Shown in pieces: positions 1-5,373 of a DNA stretch of 6,833 nucleotides (position 1 is its first letter; each line of letters starts with the position of its first letter). The notes beneath the pieces were generated by a model that saw only the letters and a program-made list of their open reading frames with translations, was not told the DNA's origin and ran no database searches. The DNA lies in contig JAEZAI010000583.1 in the NCBI GenBank assembly GCA_023427825.1, positions 1 through 6,833 on the forward strand, in the 5' to 3' direction. The position numbers were made by a program, and so were the translations under genes. This DNA is from Actinomycetes bacterium (lineage in GTDB: Bacteria > Actinomycetota > Acidimicrobiia > Acidimicrobiales > Microtrichaceae).

Positions 1-402
1 GAGCACACCCGGGTCGGTGGACCGCAGTGCGGACCGCAGCGCAGCCGCGGCACCCCGCAGGCCGGGGCCGGCGTCCGCGGCGATCACGTCGCCGTCGAGC
101 CGCAGGGCGGCGTGCACCAGCGGCGCCGCCGTCTTCTCGGCGTACGGACCGGTCGTGGAGGCGAACCAGAGCGCGTCGACAGGACCGTCCGTGCCCCGCC
201 GAGCCCGACGGCCCGCCTCGACGGCCATCGTGACCGGGTCCTCGTCGTAGGAGGCGACGGTGCGGGTGCCCTTGCCGGCCGACGACCCCAGGACCTGGGT
301 GATGGCCGACCGCTGCAACCGCCAGTGCGGCAGGTAGGCGGCCAGACCGCCGATGCCGCGCCGTGCGTCCGCGGCCTGGGGTTCGAGGGGCTGATCGCTC
401 AT
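1..402 (-). CDS. Thiolase-fold HMG-CoA synthase / ketoacyl synthase III-like protein, N-terminal part (cut by window edge)
   Basis: Reading leftward from an ATG at 402, the frame stays open for 134 codons to base 1, so only the N-terminus is visible. It opens with a short polar leader, then a typical condensing-enzyme start, GIGGLAAYLPHWRL (residues 16-29), then GKGTRTVASYDEDPVTMAVEA (about 43-63) and FASTTGPYAEKTAAPLVHAAL (about 80-100). This order (YLP..RL, GKG.R.VASYDED, FA.TT..Y..KT...HAAL) matches the actinobacterial HMG-CoA-synthase-like proteins that often carry or neighbour a DUF35 OB-fold domain. Such proteins belong to the thiolase superfamily, which makes or cleaves C-C bonds in acyl-CoA substrates. 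Where classical HMG-CoA synthase has its nucleophile (NACYGG), this protein appears to have ADAGPGLRGA (about 109-118), with no cysteine. No Shine-Dalgarno sequence precedes the ATG, and a -10-like TACACT lies 6 nt upstream, suggesting a leaderless mRNA. The family is fairly secure; the reaction is unknown. Confidence 0.8.
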   Translation of the reverse strand, partial: MSDQPLEPQAADARRGIGGLAAYLPHWRLQRSAITQVLGSSAGKGTRTVASYDEDPVTMAVEAGRRARRGTDGPVDALWFASTTGPYAEKTAAPLVHAALRLDGDVIAADAGPGLRGAAAALRSALRSTDPGVL

Positions 403-408
403 GCCCGG

Positions 409-436
409 AGTGTAGGGACATCTGACGCCCCGTCAG
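409..436 (-). promoter_or_regulatory. Putative promoter of the thiolase-like gene (leaderless type)
   Basis: Read on the minus strand, a -10-like TACACT lies at 414-409 and a weak -35-like CTGACG at 436-431, 16 nt apart. The -10 ends 6 nt before the ATG at 402, so the expected transcription start falls on the start codon. The -35 lies inside the inverted repeat at 421-437, so a bound regulator would block RNA polymerase. The boxes are visible; transcription start and regulation are inferred. Confidence 0.5.
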
Positions 437-437
437 A
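421..437. promoter_or_regulatory. Operator-like perfect inverted repeat TCTGACG-CCC-CGTCAGA
   Basis: Seven-base arms (421-427 and 431-437) match perfectly around a 3-nt centre. The size and symmetry fit a homodimeric HTH regulator site of the TetR or GntR kind. It overlaps the predicted -35 of the thiolase-like gene and lies 19 nt from its start codon. The obvious candidate ligand is the TetR product encoded divergently from 649, but the site differs in sequence from the repeat at 516-552, so a different regulator is also possible. A hairpin role is unlikely, because the repeat lies upstream of the predicted transcription start. Confidence 0.55.
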
Positions 438-515
438 AGTCGCACCGGCTCGCGGCTCCCGGTCGGCCGGATCGGCTCGACGGATGTCCGTTCGTCCCGG
501 TCCGCGGCACGGAGT

Positions 516-552
516 GCGGTCCTGCGACCACCCAGGTGGTTGACAGGACCGC
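516..552. promoter_or_regulatory. Nested inverted repeat, probable operator upstream of the TetR-hydroxylase unit
   Basis: Outer arms GCGGTCCTG (516-524) and CAGGACCGC (544-552) are perfect 9-base inverted repeats. Between them lies a second perfect inverted repeat, ACCACC (527-532) and GGTGGT (535-540), with a 2-nt centre. The two centres differ by only half a base. The right half overlaps a consensus -35 TTGACA at 540-545. A 37-bp nested site of this kind could hold two regulator dimers, as known for long TetR-family operators such as that of QacR. Autoregulation by the TetR product starting at 649 is the simplest inference. Confidence 0.65.
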
Positions 553-568
553 TCCGGCGCCGGACCAT
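540..568 (+). promoter_or_regulatory. Putative promoter for the TetR-hydroxylase unit
   Basis: A perfect -35 hexamer TTGACA (540-545) is followed after 17 nt by GACCAT (563-568), a poor -10. A later TAGATG at 572-577 is spaced too far away to replace it. The spacer carries a 12-bp palindrome, TCCGGCGCCGGA (553-564). The -35 is built into the operator-like repeat at 516-552. A start near 575 would give a leader of roughly 75 nt, consistent with the gene having a Shine-Dalgarno-type sequence rather than being leaderless. Confidence 0.4.
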
Positions 569-648
569 GGGTAGATGTCCCTGCGCCCTTCTTCGCTCAC
601 CGCCCCTGAGCTCGATGCATGGCGGTCCGACGACGAGAGAGCACACGC

Positions 649-1452
649 ATGAACGCCACCGAGGCCCGCACCGATCCTCCCCTGGGGCGGCGCGCCCGCA
701 ACCGGGCCGCCCGCCACGACCAGCTCCTGGCCGCGGCCAGCGACATCGTCGAGGAGTCCGGCCTGGAGGGCCTGACCATGCAGGCGGTCGCTGACCGCGT
801 GGACTGCGCGGTCGGCACGATCTACACGTACTTCGCGTCCAAGTCCTCGCTGATCGCCGCCCTGCAGGTGTCCGCCGTGCAGACGCTGCTCGCCACCTAC
901 CACCAGGCGGCCGAGATGTGGGACGAGGCGCTCGAGGAGTCGGGCCTGCAGGACGAGGCCGTCGAGTCGCTCGTCCGAGTGCTCGCCTACGGCCAGCTGT
1001 TCGTCGCCGGACCCGAGCTGCACCCGCGGGAGTTCGAGTTCCTGCAGATGCTGCTCAACACCCCCGAGCGTCTGGTCAACCCCGACGACGTCCGCTCGGT
1101 CACGCCGCACGCGCTGACGCTCATGGCCGAGGGTCTGGTGCTCATCGAGGCCGCGGTGTCCGCCGGTGCGCTGTCCGCTCCCGACCCGGCCCGCAACGAC
1201 GACGGCTTCCGCCGTCTCCTGCGCTGGAGCGGTGCGCTCAACGGCGCGCTGCTCGCCGCCAACGCCAACGTCGCCGCCCTGCCGGCGTCGGACGCCGAGG
1301 CGTTCAGCGCCCGGGCGATGGGCAAGCTGGTGACCGAGGACCTGCTCCTGGCGTGGGGTGCGCCGGCACGCGTGCTGGACGCCGCCACGGAGCAGTTGGG
1401 CCGCATGCAGCGGGCGGGCTCGTTCCTGCCTCGGGTCGGCCCGAACGCCTGA
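649..1452 (+). CDS. TetR/AcrR-family transcriptional regulator with a long C-terminal domain
   Basis: A 267-residue predicted cytoplasmic DNA-binding repressor. After a basic N-terminal tail (RRARNRAARHDQLL, 14-27), the TetR helix-turn-helix is clear: LTMQAVADRVDCAVGTIYTYF (42-62) followed by SKSSLIAAL, the usual recognition-helix and post-HTH signature. The rest (about 75-267) is helical and ligand-binding-like, and longer than the 120-150 residues usual for the family; I do not recognise its ligand. I chose ATG 649 because GAGAGA at 635-640 sits 8 nt upstream; an in-frame ATG at 619 would add ten residues that do not look conserved. The hydroxylase gene begins 25 nt after the stop and is almost certainly co-transcribed. 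The divergent thiolase-like gene lies 246 nt away. Control of its own operon, and perhaps of the thiolase-like gene, is inferred from the palindromes between them. Confidence 0.9.
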   Translation: MNATEARTDPPLGRRARNRAARHDQLLAAASDIVEESGLEGLTMQAVADRVDCAVGTIYTYFASKSSLIAALQVSAVQTLLATYHQAAEMWDEALEESGLQDEAVESLVRVLAYGQLFVAGPELHPREFEFLQMLLNTPERLVNPDDVRSVTPHALTLMAEGLVLIEAAVSAGALSAPDPARNDDGFRRLLRWSGALNGALLAANANVAALPASDAEAFSARAMGKLVTEDLLLAWGAPARVLDAATEQLGRMQRAGSFLPRVGPNA

Positions 1453-1477
1453 CGGCACACGAGGGGGAGGGAGCGCG

Positions 1478-2116
1478 ATGGGGGCGGTGCTGGTCGGCCT
1501 GCTCGCGTTCGTGGTCGGAGTGAACCTCTGGTTCCTGTTCGAGTACCTGCTCCACCGCTTCGCGATGCACCACCTGAGCGGCCGCGGGATCATGAGCCGC
1601 GAGCACCTGCTCCACCACGTCACCGCGGGGTGGAACTTCACGGCACGGCTGCTCCTGGCCTGGGCCGGCGTCGCCGTCGTCGGCGCGGCGGTCTGGCTGC
1701 CCCTCGGCACCTGGCTGTTCGGGTTGCCGGTCGGCCTCGGCCTGGCCGCAGGGTGGGTCCTGGCGTACGCGTTCTACGAGTGGCAGCACGCCCTGGCGCA
1801 CCTGCGCGAGCCGCGCAACGGCTACGAGCGCTGGCTCCGCAAGCACCACTTCCACCACCACTTCGGCCACCCCATGGCGAACCACGGCGTGAGCATCCCG
1901 GTCTGGGACGTGGTGTTCCGCACGAACGAGTCGCCCGACGTGGTTGCCGTGCCCCGGCGGTTCGCCACCGGACTGGGCTGGCTCCTGGACGACGCCGGCG
2001 AGCTGCGGCCCGAGTTCGCCGGCGACTACGTCCTCATCGGCACCATCGGCCTCGACGAGCGCCAGGCCGGGATCGACCGGGCGCGGGCGTTCGCCAGCAT
2101 CGCCCCGACACCCTGA
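1478..2116 (+). CDS. Sterol desaturase / fatty acid hydroxylase-superfamily membrane protein
   Basis: A 212-residue integral membrane protein, predicted to be a non-haem di-iron oxygenase that hydroxylates or desaturates a lipid. Hydrophobic segments lie at about 3-21, 56-76 and 79-101. The histidine clusters that bind the two irons in this superfamily are all present: EYLLHR..MHH (H26, H31, H32), HLLHH (H43, H46, H47), EWQHALAH (H104, H108) and HHFHHHF (H123-H128), then H131 and NHG (135-137). The HxxHH, HxxxH, HxxHH order and the short length resemble the catalytic core of fatty acid 2-hydroxylases and, more distantly, CrtZ-type carotenoid hydroxylases; the substrate cannot be decided from sequence. 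The start is supported by a strong GGGGGAGGG at 1463-1471, 6 nt before ATG 1478. The upstream TetR gene is 25 nt away and is its likely regulator. The gene converges with the next TetR gene across a 51-nt gap. Confidence 0.87.
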   Translation: MGAVLVGLLAFVVGVNLWFLFEYLLHRFAMHHLSGRGIMSREHLLHHVTAGWNFTARLLLAWAGVAVVGAAVWLPLGTWLFGLPVGLGLAAGWVLAYAFYEWQHALAHLREPRNGYERWLRKHHFHHHFGHPMANHGVSIPVWDVVFRTNESPDVVAVPRRFATGLGWLLDDAGELRPEFAGDYVLIGTIGLDERQAGIDRARAFASIAPTP

Positions 2117-2119
2117 TCG

Positions 2120-2146
2120 TCCGAGTTCGCCATCTCCGAGTTCGCC
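2120..2146. repeat. Two tandem 12-nt direct repeats (TCCGAGTTCGCC) just after the hydroxylase stop
   Basis: TCCGAGTTCGCC occurs at 2120-2131 and 2135-2146, a 15-nt period. A related 14-nt stretch, CCGAGTTCGCCGGC, occurs inside the hydroxylase gene at 2010-2023 and again at 2136-2149. The period is a multiple of three, and in the hydroxylase frame the copies would read SEFAI and SEFAG, echoing PEFAG near the real C-terminus. This looks like a small local duplication of coding sequence left behind the stop codon. I see no terminator hairpin in the convergent gap. Confidence 0.5.
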
Positions 2147-2167
2147 GGCCAGCGGGGAGCGGTGGCC

Positions 2168-2803
2168 TCAGGCCGGCGCGAAGAGCTCGAACATGCGGTC
2201 CGCGAGCCGGGTGATCTGTTCCGCGGTCATCGGGTCCTGCGCGTTGAACCGCCGGTAGAAGAGCGGGCCGGTGACCAGATCGATCATCTCGACGGCCGGC
2301 ATGTCGGCCCGCAGCCGGCCGGACGCCTGCAGGCGCTCGATCAGGCGGAGGGCCGTCGCCCGGCGGCGCGCCAGGTAGGCCTGGTGGAGGTCCGCCAGCT
2401 CGGGATCGCGGCCGGCTGCAGCGGCGATGTCCGCGAGCACGTTCGACTGCGGTGACCGCAGCGCCTCACCCAGCCCGTGCAGGAGCGCCCGCAGATCGGT
2501 CTCGTCGTCGCCCGAGCTCATCATCCCGGCCTCGGCCTCGGCCTTCGCCTGCTCCAGCGCCGCCATCACCAGCGCCGCCGTGCTCGGCCAGTGGCGGTAG
2601 ATCGTGCTGCGGGCGACGCCCGAGCGCTCGGCGACGGCCTCGATGCTCGTGCGGGCCAGACCGACGTCGTTGAGCAGGCCGCGCGTGGCCTCCAGGACGA
2701 CGGCGCGGGTGCGCTCCACCCGCGGGTCGACGCGGACGTCTGCGCAGCCGTCGACGCCGTCGGTCGTGCGCTCGCTGCGGGAGGGTCCCGCCGTGTCGTC
2801 CAC
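2168..2803 (-). CDS. TetR/AcrR-family repressor, probable regulator of the divergent MFS exporter
   Basis: A 211-residue regulator of normal family length. The HTH reads TSIEAVAERSGVARSTIYRHW (52-72) with PSTAALV following, a textbook TetR recognition helix. The C-terminal domain includes ALLHGLGEALRSPQSNVLADIAAAAGRDPELADLHQAYLARRRA and ends with DLVTGPLFYRRF..., the type of C-terminal domain common in actinobacterial TetR regulators of efflux pumps. The GTG start at 2803 has no Shine-Dalgarno sequence but lies 6 nt after a -10-like TAGGGT (2815-2810, minus strand), suggesting leaderless expression. An unstructured, acidic-basic tail of about 28 residues precedes the domain; a shorter start is possible but none has better signals. 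It is divergent from the MFS gene with only 69 nt between start codons, the classical repressor-pump arrangement, and GGACA/TGTCC half-sites lie in that gap. Confidence 0.9.
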   Translation of the reverse strand: MDDTAGPSRSERTTDGVDGCADVRVDPRVERTRAVVLEATRGLLNDVGLARTSIEAVAERSGVARSTIYRHWPSTAALVMAALEQAKAEAEAGMMSSGDDETDLRALLHGLGEALRSPQSNVLADIAAAAGRDPELADLHQAYLARRRATALRLIERLQASGRLRADMPAVEMIDLVTGPLFYRRFNAQDPMTAEQITRLADRMFELFAPA

Positions 2804-2809
2804 GCCCCG

Positions 2810-2815
2810 ACCCTA
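2810..2815 (-). promoter_or_regulatory. -10-like box TAGGGT for the TetR gene at 2168-2803
   Basis: On the minus strand TAGGGT (2815-2810) fits the TANNNT pattern and is followed after 6 nt by the GTG start at 2803, placing the expected transcription start on the start codon. No convincing -35 is visible 16-18 nt upstream (CAACGG and GCAACG are poor). The GGACAGT half-site at 2825-2831 lies in the spacer, consistent with autorepression. Confidence 0.4.
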
Positions 2816-2824
2816 GCCGGTTTC

Positions 2825-2860
2825 GGACAGTACCGTTGCGCAGCAGGACACCACTGTCCT
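2825..2860. promoter_or_regulatory. Operator-like cluster of GGACA/TGTCC half-sites in the TetR-MFS intergenic region
   Basis: AGGACA-CCAC-TGTCCT (2845-2860) is a perfect 6-base inverted repeat. A further GGACAGT at 2825-2831 is a perfect 7-base inverted match to ACTGTCC at 2853-2859, and is in direct orientation with the GGACA at 2846, 21 nt (about two helical turns) away. The cluster covers the spacer of the MFS promoter and lies upstream of the TetR -10, so one bound repressor array could silence both genes. The half-sites are seen directly; binding by the adjacent TetR is inferred. Confidence 0.65.
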
Positions 2861-2865
2861 ACAGT
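2836..2865 (+). promoter_or_regulatory. Putative leaderless promoter of the MFS exporter
   Basis: A -10-like TACAGT (2860-2865) lies 7 nt before ATG 2873, and a weak -35-like TTGCGC (2836-2841) lies 18 nt upstream of it. No Shine-Dalgarno sequence precedes the ATG, so the mRNA probably starts at or next to the start codon. The inverted repeat 2845-2860 fills the spacer, which would make repression direct. Confidence 0.5.
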
Positions 2866-2872
2866 CGCCGAC

Positions 2873-4441
2873 ATGTCGAGCTCTCCCTCCGGACCCGTCG
2901 TGGACCGCCGCCCTGCCGCCACCTGGGATCCGATGGTCGGCCACCCCGATCGCAAGCGGGTGCTGGCGATCTCCTGCCTGTGCCTCGTGCTCGTCGTGGT
3001 GGCCGTCTCCAGTCTCAACGTGGCCATCCCCACGATCCTCGAGGACCTGGAGCCCAGCTCCACGCAGCTGCTCTGGATCATCGACTCGTACGCGCTGGTC
3101 TTCGCCGGCCTCCTGCTGCTGGCCGGCGCCATCGGCGACCGCTTCGGCCGCAAGGGCGCCCTCCTGTCGGGCCTCACCGTCTTCGGCCTGGCGGCGGTCG
3201 CCGCCTCGCAGGCTCCCAACCCCGAGGTGCTGATCGCCACGCGGGCGGTCATGGGCATCGGTGCTGCGTTCGTCATGCCGGCCACGCTGTCGATCGTGAC
3301 GTCGGTGTTCCCGCCGGCGGAGCGCGCCACCGCCATCGCCACCTGGGCCGGGTTCGCGGGCGCCGGCAGCGCGCTCGGCCCGCTGCTCGGCGGCTTCATG
3401 GTCGAGCACTTCGGATGGGCGTCGGTGTTCCTGATCAACGTCCCGTTCGTGGTCGTCGCCATGGCGCTGATCGCCCGGTTCGTCCCGTCGAGCCGCGACA
3501 CCGAGGAGCGGCGCCTCGACGTGGTCGGCGCCGCGCTGTCGGTCGTGGCGCTCTGCGGACTGCTGTTCGGGATCATCCAGGGACCCGAGGAGGGATGGGC
3601 GTCGCCGGTCGTGCTCGGAGCGTTCGCGGTGGCCGTCGTCGTCGGTCTGCTGTTCGTCCTGTGGGAGCTGCGGGCCGACGAGCCGATGCTCGACCCCCGC
3701 TTCTTCCGGATCCCGGCCTTCCGTGCGGGCAGCGGCGTGATCACCGCCGTGTTCTTCGGCATGTTCGGGATGTTCTTCATGCTCACGCAGTACCTGCAGT
3801 TCGTGAAGGGCTACTCCCCGCTCGTCGCCGGGGTGGCCACCGCCCCGAGCGCGCTGACGATGCTGATCGTCGCCCCGCGGTCCCCGAGGCTCGTCGCCCG
3901 GTTCGGCTCGCGCCGGGTGGTGACCACGGGCATGTTCAGCGTGGCCGCGGCGTTCGTGATCTACACGCTGGTCGGACCCGACACGTCGTACCTCGCCGTC
4001 GCGGCGGCGCTCGTGCTGGGCGCGTTCGGCATGGGCCTGGCCATGGCCCCGGCATCGACCGCGATCGTCTCCTCGCTGCCCCTGTCCAAGGCCGGCGTCG
4101 CCTCCGCGGTCAACGACGTCACCCGGGAGGTGGGCGGCGCGCTCGGCATCGCCGTGCTCGGCACGATCCTCACCTCGCGGTTCACCACGCTCATGGACGA
4201 GCGACTGCCCGCCGCCGTCCCCGAGGAGGTCCGGGTCGGAGCCCGCACGTCCGTGAACGCCGCCATGGCGATCGCCGACAAGCTGCCGCCCGAGTTCTCG
4301 GGCCCGCTGCGCGAGGGCGCTCGGGCCGCCTTCACCGACGCCTTCAACAGCGCGTTCGTCGTGTCCGCGGTGCTGCTCGCCCTCATGGCGATCGTGGCCA
4401 GCCGGGCGGGGCCCGACAGCAGGACCGCCAGCGGCCACTGA
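2873..4441 (+). CDS. MFS transporter, DHA2 family (14-segment drug/H+ antiporter type)
   Basis: A 522-residue inner-membrane exporter expected to pump hydrophobic or cationic compounds out in exchange for protons. After a polar N-terminal tail (1-28), the first segment leads into SSLNVAIPTI (46-55) and LLWIIDSYAL (66-75), which carries the TM2 acidic residue D71 typical of DHA2 pumps such as QacA. Motif A is GAIGDRFGRKGAL (85-97), motif B includes R124 and G128 in ATRAVMGIGAA, and motif C is GAGSALGPLLGG (163-174), the antiporter signature. Length and hydrophobicity fit 14 segments, with an extracytoplasmic loop of roughly 55 residues before the last one near the C-terminus. The start at 2873 is preferred over longer in-frame options because a -10-like TACAGT lies 7 nt before it and the longer reading overlaps the divergent regulator. 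Control by the TetR product of 2168-2803 is inferred. The substrate is unknown; a lipid or antibiotic is equally possible. Confidence 0.93.
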   Translation: MSSSPSGPVVDRRPAATWDPMVGHPDRKRVLAISCLCLVLVVVAVSSLNVAIPTILEDLEPSSTQLLWIIDSYALVFAGLLLLAGAIGDRFGRKGALLSGLTVFGLAAVAASQAPNPEVLIATRAVMGIGAAFVMPATLSIVTSVFPPAERATAIATWAGFAGAGSALGPLLGGFMVEHFGWASVFLINVPFVVVAMALIARFVPSSRDTEERRLDVVGAALSVVALCGLLFGIIQGPEEGWASPVVLGAFAVAVVVGLLFVLWELRADEPMLDPRFFRIPAFRAGSGVITAVFFGMFGMFFMLTQYLQFVKGYSPLVAGVATAPSALTMLIVAPRSPRLVARFGSRRVVTTGMFSVAAAFVIYTLVGPDTSYLAVAAALVLGAFGMGLAMAPASTAIVSSLPLSKAGVASAVNDVTREVGGALGIAVLGTILTSRFTTLMDERLPAAVPEEVRVGARTSVNAAMAIADKLPPEFSGPLREGARAAFTDAFNSAFVVSAVLLALMAIVASRAGPDSRTASGH

Positions 4442-4475
4442 GACTTCTCCCTCGTCGCGGCGTCGCCGCCCGTCG

Positions 4476-4481
4476 TACGGT
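4476..4481 (+). promoter_or_regulatory. Weak -10-like box TACGGT upstream of the lipoprotein gene
   Basis: The 89-nt gap between the MFS stop (4441) and the TTG start at 4531 contains TACGGT, fitting TANNNT, but no good -35 at the right spacing. If used, the mRNA would start near 4488 and carry a short leader with the Shine-Dalgarno sequence. Read-through from the MFS gene is the alternative, as I see no terminator hairpin with a T-run in the gap. Confidence 0.25.
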
Positions 4482-4530
4482 CCGGGGGTCTTCCGTGCCG
4501 TGGGGTCCGGAACCGACGAGGGGGCCCAGA

Positions 4531-5334
4531 TTGCGGCGGATCGCGTTCGTGGCGTGTGCGGTGGTGCTCGGTGCGGTCGGGGTGTCGTGCATCCCGGCGG
4601 CGCCCCCGCCACCGGCGTACCTGCCACCGGTGGTCGGGGCCATCAGCCAGTCCCCGGACCCTGCCGCGCCCGGTGAGCCGGTGACGGTGTCGGTGGAGGT
4701 CGTCGACGACCAGGCCGTCAGCGATGTCGCCCTGGGGCGCGTCATCGTGCCGAGCGGCGCCGTGTTCCCGGGCCCGAACCCGTGCAGCGACCAGATCGTC
4801 CAGAGCGGCGAACCCGGCCGGGCCACGGTCGAGCTGACCTGCGACGTGCCCTCCTTCGCCTCCAACGGCACGTGGAAGGTCGAGGTACGGATCTACGACC
4901 GCCCCGAGCAGGAGTCGGACGGGTACGCGTACACGGGTCTGCAGACGGTGATCCCGTTCGAGGTCGCTGGCGGCACCGACGACGCCTCGGCACCGTGGGT
5001 CCTCGACTGGAGCGTCGAGCCGGAGTACGTCCGGGGCGACGCGCCCTTCACGCTCACCATGCGGCTCACGGACGACGCGCCGCTCGTGGTCCCGCCGAGC
5101 TCGTTCGGCCTCCGGAACTTCACCAAGATCGGCTCCAACTGGTCGATGTTCGGCTGCAGCGAGCCGACGTTCACCCCGGTGACGGCCACCGAGTCGATCG
5201 CCACGGCGCAGTGCGGACCGCTCTACAACTTCAACCCCGGCATCGCCGAGCCCGGCTGGTACATCGCCAACTGGCCCGTGGGCGACGCCCTGGGCCACCT
5301 CGGGAAGTACGAGATGTGGCTCGAGGTGCACTGA
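4531..5334 (+). CDS. Probable secreted lipoprotein with two related Ig-like beta domains
   Basis: A 267-residue protein that I do not recognise by name. It begins MRRIAFVACAVVLGAVGVSC, a short basic signal peptide ending in a lipobox-like GVSC; position -3 is glycine rather than the preferred leucine, so lipid attachment at C20 is likely but not certain. A proline-rich linker (22-33) follows. Two domains then appear, about 34-146 and 155-267. Each starts with a PxV...S..P/EP...G.P.T..V.. strand pattern and ends with a GTW/GWY...D... stretch, and each has one cysteine pair, C85/C104 and C209/C228, both beginning CSD or CSE and both 19 residues apart. This suggests a duplicated, disulphide-stabilised beta sandwich acting outside the membrane. 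The TTG start is chosen because GAGGGGG (4518-4524) lies 6 nt upstream and the signal peptide starts right there; an in-frame GTG at 4495 would add 12 residues that spoil it. It follows the MFS gene by 89 nt and converges with the MaoC-like gene. Confidence 0.72.
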   Translation: MRRIAFVACAVVLGAVGVSCIPAAPPPPAYLPPVVGAISQSPDPAAPGEPVTVSVEVVDDQAVSDVALGRVIVPSGAVFPGPNPCSDQIVQSGEPGRATVELTCDVPSFASNGTWKVEVRIYDRPEQESDGYAYTGLQTVIPFEVAGGTDDASAPWVLDWSVEPEYVRGDAPFTLTMRLTDDAPLVVPPSSFGLRNFTKIGSNWSMFGCSEPTFTPVTATESIATAQCGPLYNFNPGIAEPGWYIANWPVGDALGHLGKYEMWLEVH

Positions 5335-5373
5335 CGGTCGACTCCCGCTGACGGGCCCTGGACGATCGCCGGA

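Noticed and set aside
553..564. TCCGGCGCCGGA palindrome as an independent operator
   Set aside because: A perfect 12-bp palindrome, but made only of CGG/GCC-type steps that arise easily at about 70% GC; noted only as part of the promoter spacer.
433..1710. A 425-codon open frame on the minus strand opposite the first TetR gene
   Set aside because: Low-complexity Arg/Gly/His-rich translation with no domain; typical opposite-strand shadow of high-GC coding DNA, and it covers the regulatory region and two well-supported genes.
4458..4475. CGGCG-T-CGCCG repeat after the MFS gene as a terminator
   Set aside because: Five-base arms with a one-base loop cannot form a useful hairpin and no T-run follows.
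2836..4530. The long upstream open extension of the lipoprotein frame
   Set aside because: It runs out of frame through the MFS gene with Arg-rich junk; a Shine-Dalgarno sequence and signal peptide place the real start at 4531.
2813..4627. A 604-codon open frame on the minus strand opposite the MFS gene
   Set aside because: Translation is extremely rich in H, R, D, E and G without recognisable motifs, while the plus-strand frame gives a complete MFS protein with all signature motifs.
5335..5373. Terminator between the convergent lipoprotein and MaoC-like genes
   Set aside because: Only short GGGCCC and GATC-type symmetries are present; no stable stem with a U-tract can be supported.
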